NCBI GenBank assembly: GCA_018057825.1
Contig: JAGPCY010000010.1
Span: 62,001-126,000, forward strand
Origin: Kofleriaceae bacterium
Lineage (GTDB): Bacteria; Myxococcota_A; Polyangia; Haliangiales; Haliangiaceae
Direction of reading: 5' to 3'
Length of the DNA: 64,000 bases
A program made the position numbers and the translations under genes. Of the stretch, positions 8,735 to 17,304 are shown in pieces; position 1 is the first letter of the stretch, and each line of letters begins with the position of its first letter. The notes under the pieces are model-generated. The model worked only from the letters and a program-made list of their open reading frames with translations, was not told where the DNA came from and searched no databases.

Positions 8735-10543
8735 ATGCCCCGTCGCGTCCCTGGGTGGACGGTGATCGCCACGCTGGCCGCCTGCGGCCCTGGCGCCAAG
8801 CCCGTCGTCGAGAAGCCCGCGCTCCCGCTGCCCTCCGATCCTCGACCTGAGCTGCCGGCGGTGCCGAGCCGGATCGAGGTGGTGGCCGACGCGCCCATGA
8901 GCGATCACACGCCGGCCGCGCGCTCGCCGCTCCTCGACGTGATGGTCGCCGAGAACCAGCGCTGGATGGCGGCGCTGGGTCGCGAGGCGACGCCGGCCTA
9001 CCACCTGGCCTACCAGATCGTCGAGCAGCGCGTGGTGTCGCTCGACGCCGAGGGCGGCGCGCTGGTCGGCGACAGCGATGAGCTCGATCGCACGCTCGAC
9101 GTCGAGGTCCGGGTCGGCAGTCCGCAGCTCGACAACACCCGGGCCATCGCCGGCGACGGCGGCGAGCTCAACGAGCCGCTGCGGCGCCGCGCGATCGTGC
9201 CGTTCGGCGCCGACCGTCAGGCGGTGGCCAACCACCTCTGGCTCGAGACCGATCGCCGCTACCGCGAGGCGGTCCTGGCGATGGCCTACGTCCAGCAGGA
9301 CCAGCGAACCCTGGGCAAGACCTCGTCGGTGCCGGACTTCTCGCCGGCGATGGCCGAGGTCTACATCGGCCCGCCCGCCAAGCTCGAGTTCGACAAGGCG
9401 GCCTGGGTCGCGCGGCTCAAGCGGTGCTCGGAGCGGGCCCTGCGCGGCCACGCCACCCGCGGGAGCTGCGGCGTGATCTTCACCGAGAACACCGCGTGGG
9501 TGGTGACCAGCGAGGGCACGCAGCTCCAGCAGTCGTGGACCACGGCGCAGCTCGCGGTCTCGGCCGGGGTCAAGGCCGACGACGGCGACAACCTGTCGCG
9601 CCTCGAGCAGGCCTTCGGCCGCGGGCCGGCGGATCTGCCGAACGACGCCGAGATCGATCGCTTGATCGACGCGGTCAACCGCGACATCGACGCGCTCCAC
9701 AAGGCGCCGCTGGCCGAGCCCTACGTCGGCCCGGCCATCCTCGAGGGCCGCGCCGCCGGCGTGTTCTTCCACGAGGTCTTCGGCCACCGCATCGAGGGCC
9801 ACCGCCAGAAGGACGAGACCGGCGGGCAGACCTTCTCGTCGCAGGTCGGCAAGGAGATCATGCCGAGCTGGTTGTCGATCTACGACGACCCGACCCTGAC
9901 CCACCTGAACGGTCGCCAGCTCAACGGCTTCTACCGGTTCGATGACGAGGGCGTGCGGGCGCAACGCGCGACCCTGGTCGAGCGCGGCAAGCTGGTCGGC
10001 TTCGTGATGGGGCGCAACCCGATCGAGGCTGGGCCGACCTCCAACGGCCACGGCCGCAAGCAGGTCGGCTTCGATCCGGTGGCGCGCCAGGGCAACCTGG
10101 TGGTCACCGCCGAGCGCTCGGTCGAGCGCAGCGAGCTGGAGAAGATGTTGATCGCCGAGATCAAACAACAAGGGCGGCCCTACGGCATGGTCTTCACCGA
10201 CATCTCTGGCGGCTTCACCAACACGTCGGCGTTCGCGCCCCAGGCCTTCAAGGTCAACCCGGTCATGGCCTACCGCCTGTACCCCGACGGCCGGCGCGAG
10301 CTGGTCCGCGGCATCGACATCGGCGGCACCCCGCTGGTCGCGCTGCAGTCGATCCGGGCCGCCAGCCGCGAGGTCGAGACCTTCAACGGCGTGTGTGGCG
10401 CCGAGAGCGGTTGGGTCCCGGTGTCGGCGTCGGCGCCCAGCCTGCTCCTCGACAAGCTCGAGATCGAGAAGTCGTTCATCCCGGCCGATCGACCGCCGGT
10501 GCTCGGCCCGCCCAGCATCCGCGCGGCAGGAGGTGACCGATGA
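8735..10543 (+). CDS. TldD-family metallopeptidase lipoprotein
   Basis: 602 residues from the ATG at 8735, with TACGCT 8 nt upstream. The signal peptide ends in a lipobox (TLAAC), so it should be a membrane-anchored exported protein, whereas E. coli TldD is cytoplasmic. The zinc motif is intact: HEVFGHRIEGH with His346, Glu347 and His351. C-terminal TldD features (SNGHGRKQVGFDPVARQGNL, GGTPLVALQSI) are present. Its stop overlaps the next start (ATGA at 10540-10543), so the two are translationally coupled. TldD/TldE heterodimers degrade unfolded peptides and remove leaders from some RiPPs. The substrate here is unknown. Confidence 0.88.
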   Translation: MPRRVPGWTVIATLAACGPGAKPVVEKPALPLPSDPRPELPAVPSRIEVVADAPMSDHTPAARSPLLDVMVAENQRWMAALGREATPAYHLAYQIVEQRVVSLDAEGGALVGDSDELDRTLDVEVRVGSPQLDNTRAIAGDGGELNEPLRRRAIVPFGADRQAVANHLWLETDRRYREAVLAMAYVQQDQRTLGKTSSVPDFSPAMAEVYIGPPAKLEFDKAAWVARLKRCSERALRGHATRGSCGVIFTENTAWVVTSEGTQLQQSWTTAQLAVSAGVKADDGDNLSRLEQAFGRGPADLPNDAEIDRLIDAVNRDIDALHKAPLAEPYVGPAILEGRAAGVFFHEVFGHRIEGHRQKDETGGQTFSSQVGKEIMPSWLSIYDDPTLTHLNGRQLNGFYRFDDEGVRAQRATLVERGKLVGFVMGRNPIEAGPTSNGHGRKQVGFDPVARQGNLVVTAERSVERSELEKMLIAEIKQQGRPYGMVFTDISGGFTNTSAFAPQAFKVNPVMAYRLYPDGRRELVRGIDIGGTPLVALQSIRAASREVETFNGVCGAESGWVPVSASAPSLLLDKLEIEKSFIPADRPPVLGPPSIRAAGGDR

Positions 10544-12366
10544 TCCGCCCGACCTTGCTCGCCGCCCTGGCCCTGGCCGTCCTCGGCGCCGGTCCGGCCG
10601 AGGCCAAGCGCCCGGCCCCGGCCGACGCGGGCGTGTCGACCGCCGTCAGCCCCGAGCTGATCGACGCGATCGCCGAGGAGATGGACCGGGCGATGGCGCG
10701 GTTGGCGCTGCCCGGGGCGCCCGGGCCGTTCCACGTCAGCTACAAGGTCACCGAGGTCGTGGTCAACGACGTCGTCGCGTCGCTCGGCTTCACGACCAAC
10801 GCCAAGGAGCGGCACTTCGTCAACATCGAGTGTCGCGTCCGGGTCAAGCACGACGGGATCGACAACGGCAACTTCGTCATCCCCCAGGAGGAGGAGATCG
10901 ACGGCTCGGCTGGGATGAGCCTGCCGCTCGAGGCCACGCCGCGGATCGCGCGGCGGGCCGCGTGGCTGGTGACCGATCAGGCCTACAAGGAGGCGCTGAT
11001 CCAGCTCCGCGCCAAGCTCGACGCCCGCACTGCCGGTGGCCTGGGCGCGGGCTCGCCGCCGGTGTGGTCCGACGTCGCCCCGGTGGTCAGCGAGGACCCG
11101 GTGCTGGTGCCGGCCCTCGAGCCGCTGGCGGCGCTGCGCGCCGAGGCCGAGCGGCTGTCGGCCGGCTTCCGCGATCAACCGCACCTGCGCGACTCGCGGG
11201 TGGCGATGACCTCGTACCTCGAGCGTCGCTGGTACCTGTCGAGCGAGGGCACGAGCACCCACGACACCCGGCGCGCCTCGGGCGTGATCATGGTGGCGAT
11301 CGGCCAGGCCGTCGACGGCCAGGAGGTCGCGCACTACCTGTCGCGCTACGGTGGGACCCGGGCCGATCTGCCGAGCGAGGCCGAGCTGGCGGCCGGCGGT
11401 AAGCGCCTGAGCGCCGAGCTGAAGGCGCTGCTCAGCGCGCCGGTGATCGACAGCTACACCGGCCCGGTCCTGTTCGAGCGCGAGGCGGCGCCGGCGATCG
11501 TGCGCTGGACCCTGGCGCCCCACCTCGACGGCACCCCGGTGCCCCTGGGCCTGCCGCCGGCCGACGCCAAGCGGTTCGGCGGCGAGCTGGTCGACAAGCT
11601 CGGCGCGCGGGTCACCGCGCCGCTCCTGTCGATCGTCGACGACCCGACGACCAGCCGGGTCGGCGGCGTGGCGGTGATCGGCGGCTACAAGATCGATGAC
11701 GAGGGCGTGCCGGCGCAGCGGGTCGAGGTCGTCAAGGCCGGGACCCTGGTCGAGCTGTTGACCGCGCGGACCGTGCCCAAGTCGGGCGATCGCTCGAACG
11801 GTCACGCCCGGCGGACCGCGCCCGGCAACGCCTTCCACGGCACCGCGACCAACTTGATCGTCAGCGGCAAGGGCGGCCTGACCACGAGCGCGCTCGAGCA
11901 GAAGCTCCTGGCCCAGGCCAAGGCCGCGGGCGCGCCCTACGGCCTGATCATCACCGGCCTCGACGACTCGGCGATCACCGCGACCACCGAGCTGGCCAAG
12001 CGCGAGCTCTTGCAGCTCATCGCCAACGCCAACCAGGACCTGCCGCCGCCGGCGACCGTGGCCTACCGCCTGGCTCCGGGCGGCAAGCGCGAGCTGGTGC
12101 GCGGCGTCCAGCTCGCCGAGATCCCGGTCAAGGCCTGGCGCGACGTGGTCGCGGTCGGCAAGACCTCGACGGTCGTGAACTTCCTGGCCTCGCCGCAGAA
12201 CTACGTCTTCAACCGCCTGCGCGGCAGCGATGAGGGCTTCGTGCCGTCGTCGGGCATCGAGAGCTCGGTCGCGGCGCCCGACCTCCTGTTCAAGGAGCTC
12301 GATGTGGTCGGCCGCAAGTACGGCCTGCGGGCCCGCCCGGTGGTGCCGCCACCGACCGCGCCGTGA
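10540..12366 (+). CDS. Exported TldD/PmbA-like partner lacking the zinc motif
   Basis: 608 residues, start overlapping the previous stop. The N-terminus (MIRPTLLAALALAVLGAGPAEA) is a signal peptide. It is paralogous to the upstream protein (parallel passages: SNGHARRTAPGNAF versus SNGHGRKQVGF; RELVRGVQLAEIPV versus RELVRGIDIGGTPL). Where the partner has HEVFGHRIEGH this one reads VLFEREAAPAIVRW, with no zinc ligands. This matches the TldD/TldE arrangement, in which only TldD is catalytic, and suggests an exported heterodimer. It is coupled to the next gene by a GTGA overlap. Confidence 0.85.
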   Translation: MIRPTLLAALALAVLGAGPAEAKRPAPADAGVSTAVSPELIDAIAEEMDRAMARLALPGAPGPFHVSYKVTEVVVNDVVASLGFTTNAKERHFVNIECRVRVKHDGIDNGNFVIPQEEEIDGSAGMSLPLEATPRIARRAAWLVTDQAYKEALIQLRAKLDARTAGGLGAGSPPVWSDVAPVVSEDPVLVPALEPLAALRAEAERLSAGFRDQPHLRDSRVAMTSYLERRWYLSSEGTSTHDTRRASGVIMVAIGQAVDGQEVAHYLSRYGGTRADLPSEAELAAGGKRLSAELKALLSAPVIDSYTGPVLFEREAAPAIVRWTLAPHLDGTPVPLGLPPADAKRFGGELVDKLGARVTAPLLSIVDDPTTSRVGGVAVIGGYKIDDEGVPAQRVEVVKAGTLVELLTARTVPKSGDRSNGHARRTAPGNAFHGTATNLIVSGKGGLTTSALEQKLLAQAKAAGAPYGLIITGLDDSAITATTELAKRELLQLIANANQDLPPPATVAYRLAPGGKRELVRGVQLAEIPVKAWRDVVAVGKTSTVVNFLASPQNYVFNRLRGSDEGFVPSSGIESSVAAPDLLFKELDVVGRKYGLRARPVVPPPTAP

Positions 12367-12920
12367 TCGCGCGCCTCCACGCCACCACCCGCGGCAGCCG
12401 CGCCAACGGCCCGGGCCGGCGCTTCGTGGTGTGGTTCCAGGGCTGCACGCTGGGCTGCGCCGGCTGCTTCAACCCGACCACCCACGCGGCGACTGGGCCG
12501 GTGGTCGACCTCGACGGCGTCCTCGACGACTTCGCGCGCGCCGCGGTCGACGGCCTGACCCTGTCCGGCGGCGAGCCGATGCAGCAGGCGCCGGCCGCCC
12601 TCGAGCTCTTGCTCGCCGCCCGCCGGCTCGGCCGCTCGACGCTCATGTTCTCGGGCTACACGCTCGACGAGCTGCGCGGCCAGGCCCTCGGCCCGGCGGT
12701 GCTGGCCCACCTCGACGTGCTGATCGACGGCCGCTACCGCGCCGAGGAGCGCGTCGGCACCGACCTGCGCGGCTCGGCCAACCAGCGCATCTTGCGCCTG
12801 ACCGAGCGCCACAGCGCCGCCGAGCTGGCCGCGGTGCCCGAGGCCGAGATCACGATCGGGCGCGACGGCTCCCTCGAGCTGACCGGGGTCGCGCCGCTCA
12901 CCGTGCGCGCCCTGCGCTGA
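12363..12920 (+). CDS. Small radical SAM protein (NrdG/activase-like)
   Basis: 185 residues, GTG start overlapping the previous TGA. The cluster motif is C28-TLG-C32-AG-C35 (CxxxCxxC), preceded by VVWFQG and followed by a GGEPM SAM-binding loop. Length and single-cluster layout resemble NrdG or pyruvate formate-lyase activases. No glycyl-radical enzyme gene lies in the window. Coupling to an exported TldD/TldE-like pair is unexpected, since the enzyme should be cytoplasmic. It could modify a peptide before export and cleavage, or merely share the transcript. Convergent with the next gene (30 bp gap). Confidence 0.85.
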   Translation: MIARLHATTRGSRANGPGRRFVVWFQGCTLGCAGCFNPTTHAATGPVVDLDGVLDDFARAAVDGLTLSGGEPMQQAPAALELLLAARRLGRSTLMFSGYTLDELRGQALGPAVLAHLDVLIDGRYRAEERVGTDLRGSANQRILRLTERHSAAELAAVPEAEITIGRDGSLELTGVAPLTVRALR

Positions 12921-12950
12921 GCGCGGCGGCGACGGACACCGCGACCGCGC

Positions 12951-14003
12951 TCACCGACCGTCGCTGGCGCGGACGTCGAGGACCCGGGCCAGGATCTGGA
13001 TCGGATCGCCGGGCTTGACCGGCAGCGGGGCGCGAAGGTCGAGGAGGTACGCGACCTGGGTCCACGGGTAGCGCGGCACCCGCGCGACCAGCGCGACCCG
13101 GGTGAACCCGGCGGCCGCGGCCTCGGCCAGGGCCGAGGTCAGGCGCTCGCTACGCGCCGCTGGCTCGAGGTGGACCCGCAGGGTGTCGGCGCCAGCCTCG
13201 CGGCGGCTGGCCGCCAGGTACGCCACCAGCGCGGTCGGCCCAACCGGCTCGTCGTCGACGGTGGCCCCGCCGTCGTCGGCGATCGCCAGGGTCGGCCCGG
13301 GCGGCGCCGGCTCAGCCCCGGGGCCGGCCACCGGCCAGCGCGCGATCGCCATCCGCCGCCGGGTCGGCTCGACGTAGGCCACCGCCGCGCGGTCGAGGGC
13401 CTCCCAGCCGTCGATGCGGGCCTGCCAGATCTCGGGGCGACAGGTCAGGCAGTTGGCGACCGCGGCCCTGACCCGATCGGTGAAGCGCTCGATCGCGACC
13501 GCCGCCACCACCGCCGCTTGGCCCTCGGGCACGATCTGGCCACACCGCCGCGCGAGCTGGGCGCCGCACAGCCGCAGCGCGTAGCGACCGGGCGACTCGT
13601 CGGCGCCCGGCATGTACTCGCTCCACGCGTCGGACAGCGGCCGGCCCGGCACCGGCGCGGTGAAGCGCGGCGCCAGGCCGAGCGGCCACACCGTCAGCAT
13701 CGCCGCGTCGCCGCCGGTGGCGGCCCCTGGCAGCCGCGCCACCGCGTCGAGTGCCAGGGCCAGGAGCAGGAGCTCCGCCTCCTCGGCGACGGTCTCGTCC
13801 ATGCCGACCCGGAGCGCCAGCGCGGTGCGGGCGAAGGCGGCGAAGGCCTCGGGGGTGTTGCCCTCGGTGCGGCACTCGCGCGCGGCCGCCAACAGCGCGG
13901 CGCGGTTGCGATCGGCGCCGCCGTGATCGGTGACCGCGATCGCGTCTTGGCCGCAACCGCCGATCGCGGTCGCCACGGCCAACGCGACGAACGACCGCCA
14001 CAT
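12951..14003 (-). CDS. Lipoprotein with C-terminal TolR/ExbD-like segment
   Basis: 350 residues with lipobox AIGGC after a short signal peptide. The middle has Cys pairs (NCLTC, RLCGAQLARRC) but no named domain that I recognise. The last ~110 residues (TLAIADDGGATVDDEPV...LVAYLAASRREAG...LRVHLEPAARSERLTSALAEAAAAGFTRVALVAR) follow the order of strands and helices of the periplasmic ExbD/TolR fold; this match is by eye and tentative. The start overlaps the stop of the FHA gene by one base, so it is the third gene of a coupled cobW-FHA-lipoprotein operon. The function is unknown. Confidence 0.6.
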   Translation of the reverse strand: MWRSFVALAVATAIGGCGQDAIAVTDHGGADRNRAALLAAARECRTEGNTPEAFAAFARTALALRVGMDETVAEEAELLLLALALDAVARLPGAATGGDAAMLTVWPLGLAPRFTAPVPGRPLSDAWSEYMPGADESPGRYALRLCGAQLARRCGQIVPEGQAAVVAAVAIERFTDRVRAAVANCLTCRPEIWQARIDGWEALDRAAVAYVEPTRRRMAIARWPVAGPGAEPAPPGPTLAIADDGGATVDDEPVGPTALVAYLAASRREAGADTLRVHLEPAARSERLTSALAEAAAAGFTRVALVARVPRYPWTQVAYLLDLRAPLPVKPGDPIQILARVLDVRASDGR

Positions 14004-14521
14004 CAGGTCGCCAGACGCGCCAGCTTGCGCAGGGTCGGCGGATCGATGAAGACGTAGGTCGCGTCGCCCAGCGAGAGCTGGGCCCCGGCGTAGAGCGCCA
14101 CCGGCTCCCCCGGGACCACGGTCACGCCGTTGACCCGCGTGCCGTTGCGCGAGTGCTCGTCGGCCACCAGATAGCCGCGGGCATCGTCGTAGCTGAGCGA
14201 GGCGTGGACCTTGCTGACCGACTCGTTGTCGAGCCGCAGATCACAGCGCCGGCTGCGGCCGAGGGTGAGCGGCTCGGTCGGCCCGCCCAGGCGGTTGGGC
14301 CCGATGAGGACGAAGCCGCAGCCGGCCAGCTCGGCCGTCAGGGTCGGCTCGCCGGCCACCGGCAGCTCCATCGACAAGGTCCGCTCGACCGTGGCCTCGG
14401 GCCCGGGATCGCTCGGGCGGGTGACGTCGACCAGGATCGGCCGGTGCAAGACGTAGCCGGTCCGCAGCTCGAGCAAGAGCTCGTGCAGCGTGCTCGCGAC
14501 GGGCCGAACGTCGAGGGTCAT
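14003..14521 (-). CDS. FHA-domain protein
   Basis: 172 residues from the ATG at 14519-14521, overlapping the upstream cobW stop by 4 bp. The C-terminal half is a forkhead-associated phosphothreonine-binding domain: LTLGRSRRCDLRLDNESVSKVHASL, then DEHSRNGTRVNGV, with the conserved GR, SxxH and NG positions. The first ~75 residues (HELLLELRTGYVLHRPILVDV) resemble no domain I can name. It is probably cytoplasmic and binds a phosphorylated protein, plausibly a substrate of one of the Ser/Thr kinases usual in this group. Confidence 0.85.
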   Translation of the reverse strand: MTLDVRPVASTLHELLLELRTGYVLHRPILVDVTRPSDPGPEATVERTLSMELPVAGEPTLTAELAGCGFVLIGPNRLGGPTEPLTLGRSRRCDLRLDNESVSKVHASLSYDDARGYLVADEHSRNGTRVNGVTVVPGEPVALYAGAQLSLGDATYVFIDPPTLRKLARLAT

Positions 14522-15642
14522 CCCGTCGGGGACCGTAGCACGGCGGCCGCGACGCACGCAGCCAGCGGCCCGGGGCCCACCGCGGGTCCGAGCCCGACGA
14601 TGCGGGCCCCACCGGCCGGGATCGCGATCGGCTCGCTCGACACCCGGCCACCGACCCGGTGGACGGCGTGCCAGCCGCGCGCGCCGCCCCGCCGCGGATC
14701 GACGGCATCGACGATGGCCTTGACCCGGAAGAACGCGACCGGCAGCGCGGCGAGCGCGTCCTCGAAGACCTCGAGGTCGAGGACCTGGTCGATCGGCAGG
14801 GCCGCGCTCGCCACGCCATGACTGGCGCCCGAGGTCGGCGCATGGGCGTGGTCGTGATCGTGCGCATGATCGTGATCGCAAGCGTGATCACCGTGCGGCT
14901 CGGCCTCGGTCTCGGTCTCGGCCTCCGCCTCCGTCTCGGTCTCGGCCTCGGCCTCGGGCTCGGCCTCGGTCTCGGCCTCGGTCTCGGCCTCGGTCTCCGC
15001 CTCCGCCTCGGTCTCCGCCAAGACGCGCCTCTCCGGCGGATCCCCCAGGAGCGCCAGCAGCCACGCCGCGGCCTCGGCCGGCGACGCGGCGACGATCGGC
15101 GCGTGGGGCGCCAGCGCAGCGACGTCCTTCCGGACCTGCGCCACCGCCGGCGGGTCCGCGAGATCGAGCTTGGTGACGATCACGACGTCGGCGCTCTCGA
15201 CCTGAACGTCGGCGACCGTCGAGGTCGCCCGGGCCTCGGGCCACGAGGTCGGGTCGACCACGGTCACGATCGCCGCCACCCGGACCCTGCCGTCGAGCGG
15301 AGGCCGCTCGAGCGTCCACACGATCGGGATCGGCTCGGCCACCCCGGTGGTCTCGAGCACCAGCGTGTCGACCTCGGGGTTGGCGTCGAGCAGGTCGGCC
15401 ACGGTGCGGTCGAGATCGTCGGCCAAGACGCAGCACACGCAGCCGCCCGGCAGCTCGACCTGGCGCGCCGCGCCTTGCGGCAAGAGATCGGAGTCGATGC
15501 CGATCGCGCCCAGCTCGTTGACGATGATCGCCAGCTTGCCGCCAGCGACGTCGGCCGCAGCGCGAGCGGCGATCACCCGGTTGAGGAGCGAGGTCTTGCC
15601 TGCGCCCAGGAAACCGGTGAGGACGACCAGCGGGATCTTCAT
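14518..15642 (-). CDS. CobW/COG0523-family GTPase with Glu-rich and His-rich linker
   Basis: 374 residues from the ATG at 15640-15642. Walker A is GFLGAGKTS (10-18), followed by the family metal motif CVCC (68-71) in LPGGCVCC, NELG (42-45) and the guanine-specificity-like TKLD. Residues about 208-250 are a Glu-Thr/Glu-Ala repeat encoded by hexamer tract 3. A His/Asp-rich stretch (HGDHACDHDHAHDHDHAHAP) follows, then a CobW C-terminal-like domain (VFRVKAIVD type). COG0523 proteins are GTP-dependent metal chaperones, mostly for Zn or Co, and the His tract fits metal binding. It is first in a coupled operon with the FHA protein and a lipoprotein, and is divergent from the Ppx/GppA gene 27 bp away. 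Confidence 0.9.
   Translation of the reverse strand: MKIPLVVLTGFLGAGKTSLLNRVIAARAAADVAGGKLAIIVNELGAIGIDSDLLPQGAARQVELPGGCVCCVLADDLDRTVADLLDANPEVDTLVLETTGVAEPIPIVWTLERPPLDGRVRVAAIVTVVDPTSWPEARATSTVADVQVESADVVIVTKLDLADPPAVAQVRKDVAALAPHAPIVAASPAEAAAWLLALLGDPPERRVLAETEAEAETEAETEAETEAEPEAEAETETEAEAETETEAEPHGDHACDHDHAHDHDHAHAPTSGASHGVASAALPIDQVLDLEVFEDALAALPVAFFRVKAIVDAVDPRRGGARGWHAVHRVGGRVSSEPIAIPAGGARIVGLGPAVGPGPLAACVAAAVLRSPTG
14893..15020. repeat. Hexanucleotide repeat tract 3, inside cobW
   Basis: About 21 units of the same GGTCTC/GGCCTC/TCCGCC family as tracts 1 and 2, in the same plus-strand orientation. Here it is translated from the minus strand as a Glu-Thr/Glu-Ala/Glu-Pro linker between the GTPase core and the His-rich segment. 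Confidence 0.9.
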
Positions 15643-15669
15643 CGCGTCGCGGCAGTGTACAACCCGCCC

Positions 15670-16576
<907 letters not shown>

Positions 16577-16587
<11 letters not shown>

Positions 16588-16954
16588 TGTACGGACCCGA
16601 CGCCGCCGGGTCGAGCGCGTCGCCGTCCTCATCGTCGATCACGCCCGGCCCGATCGCCGCGCCCTGCAGGACGAAGATCCGGATGCCCGACGGCGCCACC
16701 CGGGCCCCGGGCGCGACCCGCCGCATGATCGACACGATGTTGCGCTGGATGTCGTCGACCTCGGTCACCACCGGTCCGGCCTTCACGACCTTGCCGATCC
16801 ACTTCTCCTCGCCGGTGTCGATGATCCGCAGGAACTCCTCGGACGAGCCGTCGAAGTACTTCTTGTCGCCGGGCTTGGCCTGAGCGAGCGCCTCCCGGGT
16901 CTTGGAGTCGATCTTGGTGCCGAAGAACAGCGCGCAGGTCTTATCGAGTTTCAT
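16577..16954 (-). CDS. Conserved-looking hypothetical protein, 125 residues
   Basis: ATG at 16952-16954; the longer frame upstream runs through the tRNA-Gln gene and is not credible. TACAGT at 16968-16973 (minus strand) is a possible -10 box 13 nt from the start. The protein is soluble and mixed charged (KTREALAQAKPGDKKYFDG, EEKWIGKVVKAGPVVTEVDDIQRNIVSIMRR), with an acidic tail. I do not recognise a family. Its last 11 bases overlap the convergent ppx end. Confidence 0.6.
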
Positions 16955-17004
16955 CGGGAGCGCGTCGACTGTACCAGGATGCGCCAGCGCCAGGCGGATG
17001 CGGA

Positions 17005-17078
17005 TGGTTCGGGGACAAGGATTCGAACCTTGATGAGCAGCTCCAAAGGCTGCTGTCCTGCCATTAGACGATCCCCGA
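17005..17078 (-). tRNA. tRNA-Gln (TTG)
   Basis: The 74-nt cloverleaf on the minus strand has 7-bp acceptor TCGGGGA/TCCCCGA, anticodon arm GCAGC-CTTTGGA-GCTGC giving anticodon TTG, T-arm CAAGG-TTCGAAT-CCTTG, and a genomically encoded CCA (17005-17007). TACCGT at 17095-17100 may be its own -10 box. Confidence 0.95.
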
Positions 17079-17155
17079 GTGCGTGAACGAGGCCACGGTA
17101 GCATCCGGACCGCACGCGATCACGCGGTGGCGTGGGACGCGCGAGCCCGAAGGCA

Positions 17156-17230
17156 TGGTGGCGGGGGGCAGATTTGAACTGCCGACCAAGGGCTTATGAG
17201 ACCCCTGCTCTACCCCTGAGCTACCCCGCC
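17156..17230 (-). tRNA. tRNA-Met (CAT)
   Basis: The 75-nt cloverleaf on the minus strand has acceptor GGCGGGG/CCCCGCC, D-arm AGCTCAGGGGTAGAGC, anticodon loop CTCATAA giving CAT, T-arm with TTCAAAT and encoded CCA (17156-17158). A CAT anticodon could also be the lysidine-modified Ile isoacceptor; elongator Met is the simpler call. Confidence 0.9.
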
Positions 17231-17241
17231 AGCGAGGGCGG

Positions 17242-17270
17242 AAACTAGACGGTCGGCCCGGCGCTCGCAA
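17242..17270 (-). promoter_or_regulatory. Sigma-70-like promoter of the tRNA-Met/tRNA-Gln unit
   Basis: On the minus strand, TTGCGA (17270-17265) and TAGTTT (17247-17242) are separated by 17 nt. The expected start is a few bases before the tRNA 5' end at 17230. Confidence 0.6.
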
Positions 17271-17304
17271 GGGGGTTTTGTTCGGATTTTGCGACGGCCC
17301 TCCC

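Noticed and set aside
12363-12920. NrdG proper (anaerobic ribonucleotide reductase activase)
   Set aside because: No NrdD or other glycyl-radical enzyme gene is nearby; the family resemblance alone does not support that specific function.
17231-17304. Rho-independent terminator after the tRNA pair
   Set aside because: GGGGGTTTTG lacks a convincing stem, and it lies upstream of the minus-strand tRNAs.
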